From Bifidobacterium aerophilum (GTDB lineage Bacteria; Actinomycetota; Actinomycetes; Actinomycetales; Bifidobacteriaceae), in contig NZ_WHZW01000002.1 of assembly GCF_010667685.1 (NCBI RefSeq), forward strand, positions 62,001-126,000: a DNA stretch of 64,000 nt, written 5' to 3'. This document shows, one piece after another, positions 57,868 through 64,000 of the stretch (position 1 is its first letter; every line of letters starts with the position of its first letter). The position numbers were made by a program, and so were the translations under genes. Below the pieces are notes generated by a model, which saw only the letters and a program-made list of their open reading frames with translations, had not been told where the DNA came from and did not search any database.

Positions 57868-58069
57868 GATTGCCTCGTTTCTTCCCGGGAGCGGCCGCCG
57901 ACGGGGCGGGACGCCTCGTCGCGTCGTCACTCCTTATATATCAGTATAGAAACCGGTCAAGTGCGGCCCGCCGCGCATTCGCGAACGGGCCGCACAGAGA
58001 ACGGGCTGGTCGAATCGGTCCGATGATCCGAACGGTCCGAACTGTCCGAACGATCCGGTCCGTGAACGA

Positions 58070-59176
58070 TCAGCGCATCAGCTTCTCGGCAAGCGTGCGG
58101 AACTCCCGTCCGATGCCGTCCGAACGCAGCGCGCCGTCCTTGTCCAGCACCGCAGGACGCCCGGCCTCGCCGGTCTCGCGCAGTTCCGGCTCAAGCGGCA
58201 ACTGGGCCATCAGCGGCACATCGTAGCCGAGCGCGTCGGTCAGCTGTTCGGAGACCCGCCGGCCGCCGCCGGCCCCGAAGATCTCCAGCCGTTCGCCCTT
58301 GTGCTCGTACCAGCTCATGTTCTCCACCACGCCGCGCACCTTCATCGGCACCTGCAACGCGACCAAACCGGAACGCACCGCCACGTCGGACGCGCTCGGC
58401 TGCGGGGTCGTGACCACCACGAGCTCCGCGTTGGGCAACGCCTGTGCCACAGAGATCGCCATGTCGCCGGTACCGGGCGCCAGGTCGAGCAGCAGCACGT
58501 CCGGCTCTCCCCACCACACGTCAGACAGGAACTGCTCCAACGAACGCTGCAGACGTGGTCCGCGCCACAGGATCGCCCGGTCCGCGCCCGCGAACATGCC
58601 GATCGAAATAAGCTTGACGCCCCACGCGGTCACTGGCATGAGCATGCCGTTCAAATTCGTGGGCTGCGCGTGCACGCCGAACAGTTTCGGCAGCGAGAAC
58701 CCGTAGATGTCCGCGTCGATCGCCGCCGTATCGTAGCCGAGCGCCGCGAACGTGGCCGCCAGATTCGCCGTGACCGACGACTTGCCGACGCCGCCCTTGC
58801 CGGACGCGATCGCGAAGATGCGCGTCTTGACGCCCGGCTTGTTGAACGGGTTCTGCTTGCGTTCCGCCTTGAGATCGGCAACGAGATCGGCGAGCTTGTC
58901 ATGGCTCATGGACGTGACCTCGATATGCGGGACGAGCGTCGCATCCGGGTACGAGGCGATCGCGCCGTTGATCTGGTTGGTGATCGTCTCCGACAACGGA
59001 CAGCCCTCGACCGTAAGCTCGACCTGCACGGTCACGTCGTAGCCGTCCCCGGCCGGCACCGCGTTGATGGCCGCGATCATGCCCAGATCGGTGACCGACC
59101 GGCCGAGCTCGGGGTCGATGACCCGGCTGAGCCTGTCATAGATCGCCGCTTCGATCTGCCTTGCTGTCTGCGTCAT
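58070..59176 (-). CDS. Mrp/NBP35-family iron-sulfur carrier ATPase
   Basis: This 368-residue P-loop protein should carry Fe-S clusters to apoproteins. It has an N-terminal MIP18/DUF59 domain (about 8-85, with EGCP motif), the deviant Walker A SGKGGVGKSS (125-134), and Walker B DVLLLDLAPGTGD. The C-terminal CXXC of many Mrp proteins is absent; SWYEHKGERLEIFG stands there, as I recall for other actinobacterial members. The AAGGAGG site sets the start. It is monocistronic and lies between ligA and the adhesin cluster. Confidence 0.88.
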   Translation of the reverse strand: MTQTARQIEAAIYDRLSRVIDPELGRSVTDLGMIAAINAVPAGDGYDVTVQVELTVEGCPLSETITNQINGAIASYPDATLVPHIEVTSMSHDKLADLVADLKAERKQNPFNKPGVKTRIFAIASGKGGVGKSSVTANLAATFAALGYDTAAIDADIYGFSLPKLFGVHAQPTNLNGMLMPVTAWGVKLISIGMFAGADRAILWRGPRLQRSLEQFLSDVWWGEPDVLLLDLAPGTGDMAISVAQALPNAELVVVTTPQPSASDVAVRSGLVALQVPMKVRGVVENMSWYEHKGERLEIFGAGGGRRVSEQLTDALGYDVPLMAQLPLEPELRETGEAGRPAVLDKDGALRSDGIGREFRTLAEKLMR

Positions 59177-59342
59177 GAGGATCCTCCTTGTTTTGCCGGT
59201 ACACCAGCCTAGCGTGAACCCCGTCGCCATGCCAGAGGCATATTCCGAGTGGGATCGCACATTGTGCGACACGCCCGGAATTGTTATTTATGGGGGTGTG
59301 TTGTGGTGTGTTGCACGAACGCATGCGTGAATTACGGATGGA

Positions 59343-59377
59343 TGATTTACCCCGAATTTTAGGGGCTTTGATGTCAT
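59343..59377 (+). promoter_or_regulatory. Conserved upstream element of VWA adhesin gene 1
   Basis: ATGATTTACCCCGAATTTT then AGGGGCTTTGATGTCAT repeats almost exactly at 61753-61788 upstream of the paralogue, with the CCCC...GGGG inverted core. It is a shared operator or leader element. Confidence 0.7.
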
Positions 59378-59466
59378 GAAAGGCTCCTTACGCTGATCTC
59401 GCCAGTAATAGGTACAAGGTCCTCTGCCGGCTGTTTTCAACAGGGGACCGGAGAGCTGAGGTCATT

Positions 59467-61446
59467 ATGAAGTTTCAGAACAACCACGGCAGTGGCATCT
59501 GGGCGAAGCGTCTGCTGAGCGCCGTCGCGGCCGTGGCCATGCTGGGCGCCGGAGTCGGCATCGCGGCCTACGCGAACGACGACGCGTCCGCTCCCGCCAC
59601 GCAGACGGGCGTTGCCGCCGCGCCTGCCGATCCGTCGCTGAACGCGCCCGCGCATACCAAGACCGTCACGGCCAACGCCGACGGCACGTACACGGTGTCG
59701 CTGAACGTGACCGGCGCGTCGAGCAGCACGGACGGCGAGATCGTCAAGAACCAGCCGCTCGACATCGCGCTGGTGCTCGACGTGTCCGGCTCGATGAGCC
59801 AGCGGATGAACGATGGCAAGACGAAGATCGACGCGTTGAAGAGTGCCGTCGATGGATTCATCAATGCGACCGCCGCGAAGAACGAGAAGCTTGATGAGTC
59901 GGAGCAGCCGAACCAGATCGCACTGGTCAAGTTCGCCGGCAAGGAGTCCGATGAGATCGGTGATACTTCGTATACCGGTCATTATGGGAATCATAACCAG
60001 TACGAGTACACGGCAAACCATACGCAGATCGTCAGCAACCTGACTACGGATGCGACGGCGCTGACCGATGCGGTCAATAATTTGCAGCCCAACGGTGAGA
60101 CCCGCGCCGACTTCGCTTTCGACAAGGCCAAGACCGTGCTGTCCGGCGCTCGCGACGGTGCCAAGAAGGTCGTCATCTTCTTCACCGACGGTGAGCCGAC
60201 CTCCGATCAGAACTTCGACCCGACCATCGCCAACACTGCGGTCAGCGAGGCGAAGTCGCTGAAGGACACCACGATCTATTCGATCGGCGTGTTCGACGGT
60301 GCGAAGCCGTCCGATACGACTTCGCAGTTCAACTCCTACATGAACGCCGTGTCGAGCAACTACCCGAACGCCACCGCGTACAACGCGCTCGGCACTCCCG
60401 GCGAGAAGGGCGGTTACTACAAGGCCGCTACGAACTCCAGTGAGCTGAACAACATTTTCGAGTCCATTCGTCAGGAGATTTCCAAGACCGCGAAGTACAC
60501 GGATGTGACGGTCAGCGACAAGCTGTCCCAGTGGTTCGTCGGCGCCGCGTCCGCCGACGGCAAGCCGTCCGACTTCACGTACACGAAGAACGGTCAGCCG
60601 TGGGCCGAGGCTCCGGCCGCGACGGTTGCCGCCGACGGTACGGTCTCCTGGCCGGTCGTCGCCGATGGCGCCACGCTCGAGGACGGCGTCACCTACACGG
60701 TGAGCTTCAAGGTCAAGGCCACGCAGGAAGCGTACGACGAGGCCGTCGCCAACCACAAGGACGACGAAGCCGCTGCCGGTGACAACAACTTCTACACGAA
60801 CGACAACGACGTGGCCAAGGTCTCCTACAAGACCGTCGTCACCAGCACCACCGGCGAGACGACCACGGGCGACCTGCAGAACGTCGCCTACAACAAGCCG
60901 ACCGTCACCCTGCCCGTGTCCACGATCACCGTGACCAAGGCATGGAAGGACAAGGACGGCAAGGACGTTGAACCGGGTGCCGACTCCGTGTCCGTGCAGC
61001 TGCAGCAGGACGGCGCCGACTACGGCGAGCCGGCCGAGCTGAACGCCGACAACCAGTGGACCGCCTCGTTCACCGTGCCCGCCGGCCCCAACGGCCACGT
61101 GTACACCGCCGTCGAGAAGGCCGTCGAAGGCTACAAGGCCTCCTACGACCTGAGCGTGAGCGCCGAGCCGTCCAAGATCGAAGGCGCCGGCATCAACCTC
61201 AACGGCCTGACCGCCCAGGGCGGCGCCATCGCCGTGACCAACACCCGCGAGGATGCCGCCAAGCCGCCGGTCGACAACGGCGACAAGGGCAACAAGGGCG
61301 ACAACACCGCCAAGACCCCGACGAAGACCCCGGCCAAGAAGCTGTCCGTCACCGGTAGCTCCGTGGCCGCGTTCGGCGGATTCGGCGTGATGGCCCTGAT
61401 CGCCGCCGGCGTCGCCATCGCGATCCGCAAGCGTCAGACGCTCTGA
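59467..61446 (+). CDS. VWA-domain surface adhesin 1 (pilus-tip-like)
   Basis: This 659-residue protein has a signal peptide (cleavage near AYA36), a von Willebrand factor A domain (about 98-330) with a complete MIDAS DVSGS (105-109), and a conserved domain (about 330-480). A Cna-B-like domain (about 480-590, TKAWKDKDGKDVEPGADS) leads to a Lys/Thr-rich linker and LSVTG (626-630), a hydrophobic helix and RKRQTL. LSVTG is a variant sorting signal. Such VWA proteins bind host matrix or sit at pilus tips. A strong terminator follows. A near-identical paralogue starts 426 bp later. Confidence 0.88.
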   Translation: MKFQNNHGSGIWAKRLLSAVAAVAMLGAGVGIAAYANDDASAPATQTGVAAAPADPSLNAPAHTKTVTANADGTYTVSLNVTGASSSTDGEIVKNQPLDIALVLDVSGSMSQRMNDGKTKIDALKSAVDGFINATAAKNEKLDESEQPNQIALVKFAGKESDEIGDTSYTGHYGNHNQYEYTANHTQIVSNLTTDATALTDAVNNLQPNGETRADFAFDKAKTVLSGARDGAKKVVIFFTDGEPTSDQNFDPTIANTAVSEAKSLKDTTIYSIGVFDGAKPSDTTSQFNSYMNAVSSNYPNATAYNALGTPGEKGGYYKAATNSSELNNIFESIRQEISKTAKYTDVTVSDKLSQWFVGAASADGKPSDFTYTKNGQPWAEAPAATVAADGTVSWPVVADGATLEDGVTYTVSFKVKATQEAYDEAVANHKDDEAAAGDNNFYTNDNDVAKVSYKTVVTSTTGETTTGDLQNVAYNKPTVTLPVSTITVTKAWKDKDGKDVEPGADSVSVQLQQDGADYGEPAELNADNQWTASFTVPAGPNGHVYTAVEKAVEGYKASYDLSVSAEPSKIEGAGINLNGLTAQGGAIAVTNTREDAAKPPVDNGDKGNKGDNTAKTPTKTPAKKLSVTGSSVAAFGGFGVMALIAAGVAIAIRKRQTL

Positions 61447-61475
61447 CGCAACGCGCATAACGCGCGCATAGGCCG

Positions 61476-61557
61476 AAGGCCCTTCTCCGTCCGGTTTCGT
61501 ACGGTCGCCCCTTGATTGAGGGCGATCGCGGAGACCGAGGCGGGGAAGGGCCTTTTT
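61476..61557 (+). terminator. Terminator of VWA adhesin gene 1
   Basis: AAGGCCCTTCTC (61476-61487) pairs with GGGGAAGGGCCTT (61543-61554) followed by TTT; an inner GGGCGATCGC hairpin lies in the loop. Confidence 0.75.
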
Positions 61558-61752
61558 ACGTGCGCCCGCGACAACGTTGAATGATCCCCGTACGGTGTAG
61601 GCGGACGGGGACGGATGGTCGGTCCCCTCGCCGGTTGCTTCATTGGAATGTCTTGGAATGCGGACGTAAGCCCATCGCGACACGCCCGGAGCCGTCGAAT
61701 ACGGGGGTATGGTATGGCGAGTTTCCGAACGGCATCGACGATTTTCGGATAC

Positions 61753-61788
61753 ATGATTTGCCCCGAATTTTAGGGGTTTTGGTGTCAT
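61753..61788 (+). promoter_or_regulatory. Conserved upstream element of VWA adhesin gene 2
   Basis: Copy of the 59343-59377 element, with TTGCCCCGAATTTTAGGGG conserved. It lies at the same distance (about 85-115 bp) from the ATG, so the two genes are probably co-regulated. Confidence 0.7.
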
Positions 61789-61872
61789 ACCAGCCTTTTT
61801 AGGCTGACTTCAGCAGTTGAAGTAAAGGGCCTTTCGCCATCATCGACGGAAGGCAGAGAGGCTGAGGTCATC

Positions 61873-64000
61873 ATGAAGATCCAGAACAACCGCGGGGGAG
61901 GTTCGCTCGCCAAGCGACTGCTGAGTGCGTTCGCCGCCGTGGCCATGTTGGGGGCCGGCGTCGGCATCGCCGCCTACGCGAACGACGGCACCACGTCCAC
62001 CGACACGGCCGCGCAGGGAACCGCCGCCGTCCAGACGGTCGATGCGAACAGCGAACCGGCAGATCCGACGCTGAGCGCGCCCGCGCACACCAAAACCGTC
62101 ACCGGCAACGGCGACGGCACGTACACGGTGTCGCTGAACGTGACCGGCGATTCGAGCAGAACGGACGGCGAGATCGTCAAGAACCAGCCGCTTGATATTG
62201 CGCTGGTGCTCGATGTGTCCGGTTCGATGGATAATTATATGGGCAGTGAGAGGAGGATTGAAGCACTGCAGAGCGCTGTGAAAACGTTCATCAACGAGAC
62301 TGCCGCTCAGAATAGTTCGATCACTGACCCAGCGCAGCAGAACCGAATCGCATTGGTCAAATTCGCCGGAGATGAGAACGATGAGATCGGCAACGATAAA
62401 GATTGGAACGGTTATAACTATTCTCAAATCGTAAGTCCGTTGACGACCGATACGGATACCCTGAATCAGGATGTCGATGATTTGACAGCGGGCGGAGCTA
62501 CACGGGCTGACTACGGTTTTGGAAAGGCACAGGCAGTTCTAAAGGATGCTCGTACCAATGCAAAGAAGGTCATTATCTTCTTTACCGATGGTACGCCGAC
62601 AAGCAATAGTGAGTATGAGGATGGCGTCGCCGCTGACGCGATCAACACTGCGAAGAGTCTTAAAGACAAAGGCACGACTGTATATAGCATCGGAGTTTTT
62701 AGCGGCGCGGATCCCAAGGACGTCAGCGGTAATGAAAATCGGTTCATGAACTATGTATCCAGTAATTATCCGGATGCCCATGTAACGGTATCGACTGATC
62801 GGTGGGGGCGTCCAGTCCGCTATACGTATGTTCATGGCAGTAGAGCTGAAGGTAATCACTATTTCTCCGCCACGAACTCCAGTGAGCTGAACAATATTTT
62901 CGAGTCCATCCGTCAGGAGATCTCCAAGACCGCGAAGTACACGGATGTGACGGTCAGCGACAAGCTGTCCCAGTGGTTCGTCGGCGCCGCGTCCGCGGAC
63001 GGCAGGCCGTCCGACTTCACGTATACCAAGACCGTCAAGGGCGGCAAGCCTGAGGCTTGGGCCGAGGCTCCGGCCGCGACGGTTGCCGCCGACGGCACGG
63101 TCTCCTGGCCGGTCGTCGCGGATGGCGCCACGCTTGAGGACGGCGTCACCTACACGGTGAGCTTCAAGGTCAAGGCCACGCAGGAGGCGTACAACGAGGC
63201 CGTCGCCAACCACAAGGACGACACGAACGCCGAGGGCAACAACAACTTCTACACGAACGCCGGCGCATCGGTCGACTACAAGACCGTCGTCACCGATCAG
63301 GACGGTAACAAGGTTATCAGTGCCAGCCGCAGCACGAATTACAACATGCCGACTGCCACTCTGCCGGTGTCCACGATCAAGATAACCAAAGCGTGGAAGG
63401 ACAAGGACGGCAAGGATATTGCTCCCGGTGCCGACTCCGTGTCCGTGCAGCTGCAGCAGGACGGCAATCCTTATGGCAACCCGGTCACGTTGAACGCCGG
63501 CAACAATTGGACGGCTTCGGTCACTGTGCCAGCCGGTCCGAACGGTCATGTGTACACGGCCAAAGAGAACGCGATCGCAGGCTATACGACTTCGTATGAC
63601 CTGAGTGTGAGCGCCGAGCCGTCCAAGATCGAAGGCGCCGGCATCAACCTCAACGGCCTGACCGCCCAGGAGGGTGCCATCACTGTGACCAACACGAGGT
63701 CCGAGGTCACGCTTGCTGCGAACCAGTTCGTGCAGGTGCAGAAGGAACTGTCCGGCCGTACGTGGAATGATCTCGGCGACAACGACGGTTTCTCGTTCAC
63801 GCTGGCCGGTGTTGATAACGCTCCGTTGCCGAAGACCACGAGCGTGACCGTCACCAAGGCCGACAAGGACACCGACACCACGTCCGTGGCGAAGGCGTTC
63901 GGCGACATCACGTACACCGAACCGGGCACGTACACCTACACGCTGACCGAGAATGCCGACACGAAGCTTGCGGGCTTCGCCTACTCGGCTGCCAAGTTCA
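61873..64000 (+). CDS. VWA-domain surface adhesin 2, cut by the window end
   Basis: The frame is open to the window end with 709 residues visible. A signal peptide (cleavage near AYA36) is followed by a VWA domain with MIDAS DVSGS (114-118) and a loop segment unlike gene 1. The conserved domain and Cna-B-like segment are nearly identical to gene 1. A further domain (about 615-709) ending in FGDITYTEPGTYTYTLTEN resembles the Spy0128/FctA pilin isopeptide domain, so it is longer than gene 1. The sorting signal lies outside. The region 62180-62870 is AT-richer than the rest. Confidence 0.88.
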   Translation, partial: MKIQNNRGGGSLAKRLLSAFAAVAMLGAGVGIAAYANDGTTSTDTAAQGTAAVQTVDANSEPADPTLSAPAHTKTVTGNGDGTYTVSLNVTGDSSRTDGEIVKNQPLDIALVLDVSGSMDNYMGSERRIEALQSAVKTFINETAAQNSSITDPAQQNRIALVKFAGDENDEIGNDKDWNGYNYSQIVSPLTTDTDTLNQDVDDLTAGGATRADYGFGKAQAVLKDARTNAKKVIIFFTDGTPTSNSEYEDGVAADAINTAKSLKDKGTTVYSIGVFSGADPKDVSGNENRFMNYVSSNYPDAHVTVSTDRWGRPVRYTYVHGSRAEGNHYFSATNSSELNNIFESIRQEISKTAKYTDVTVSDKLSQWFVGAASADGRPSDFTYTKTVKGGKPEAWAEAPAATVAADGTVSWPVVADGATLEDGVTYTVSFKVKATQEAYNEAVANHKDDTNAEGNNNFYTNAGASVDYKTVVTDQDGNKVISASRSTNYNMPTATLPVSTIKITKAWKDKDGKDIAPGADSVSVQLQQDGNPYGNPVTLNAGNNWTASVTVPAGPNGHVYTAKENAIAGYTTSYDLSVSAEPSKIEGAGINLNGLTAQEGAITVTNTRSEVTLAANQFVQVQKELSGRTWNDLGDNDGFSFTLAGVDNAPLPKTTSVTVTKADKDTDTTSVAKAFGDITYTEPGTYTYTLTENADTKLAGFAYSAAKF

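Larger units (their letters stand above)
61447..61872. other. Terminator and regulatory leader between the two VWA genes
   Basis: No gene is supported. It holds the terminator at 61476-61557, the conserved operator-like element at 61753-61788 and a leader ending in GAGGCTGAGGTCATC, shared with gene 1. Confidence 0.7.

Overview
This 64 kb window is chromosomal DNA from a bifidobacterium, probably one of the more GC-rich species. The base composition is high-GC actinobacterial. The marker genes fit the genus: polyphosphate glucokinase, a very long NAD-dependent DNA ligase, a fused ECF transporter behind an FMN riboswitch, and a fimA/sortase-C pilus locus. Many starts appear leaderless, with the -10 box 6-8 nt before the start codon. 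I found no tRNA, rRNA, CRISPR array, transposase or prophage gene.

Layout. 1-3931: end of a sugar ABC importer (binding protein, two permeases) and a DUF624/YesL-type membrane protein. 4420-7644: an AbiEi/DUF559-like protein, then a Y-family polymerase with a YolD-like partner behind a perfect LexA box. 7710-10608: aldo/keto reductase divergent from a MerR regulator, then an AEC carrier. 10837-17253: a possible surface-sensing locus made of a Gln/Tyr/Gly-rich membrane protein, a beta-repeat surface protein, a LuxR-type response regulator, an AT-richer degenerate histidine kinase and a lipoprotein. 17697-23350: DXS-like transketolase, MDR oxidoreductase, nitroreductase and a CE15-like hydrolase. 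23794-27553: riboflavin ECF transporter (fused A-A-T protein, RibU, FMN riboswitch).

27941-40231 is a sortase pilus operon: a 2,766-residue LPNTG protein with about 28 AGGF/GLUG-like repeats, a FimA major pilin, sortase C and a small pilin. An 8-G tract upstream of the giant gene lies inside a short open frame. Losing one G would fuse that frame to the giant protein, so slippage could switch it on and off. 40247-46867: AAA/DUF4143 ATPase, a family 2 glycosyltransferase, a TM1586-type nitroreductase, polyphosphate glucokinase, an aminotransferase and an atypical ABC ATPase. 46897-59176: arylsulfate sulfotransferase, a polytopic membrane protein divergent from a 1.2k-residue TPR-like protein, ligA, a small membrane protein and an Mrp ATPase. 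59467-64000: two tandem VWA surface adhesins with mosaic similarity, the second cut off by the window end.

The window is rich in short palindromic repeat families. One family has entered the coding sequence of the ECF transporter at its interdomain linkers. The features most worth following up are the poly-G pilus switch, the surface-sensing locus at 10.8-17.3 kb, the mosaic VWA adhesins, and the overlapping divergent leaderless promoters at 51.15 kb.
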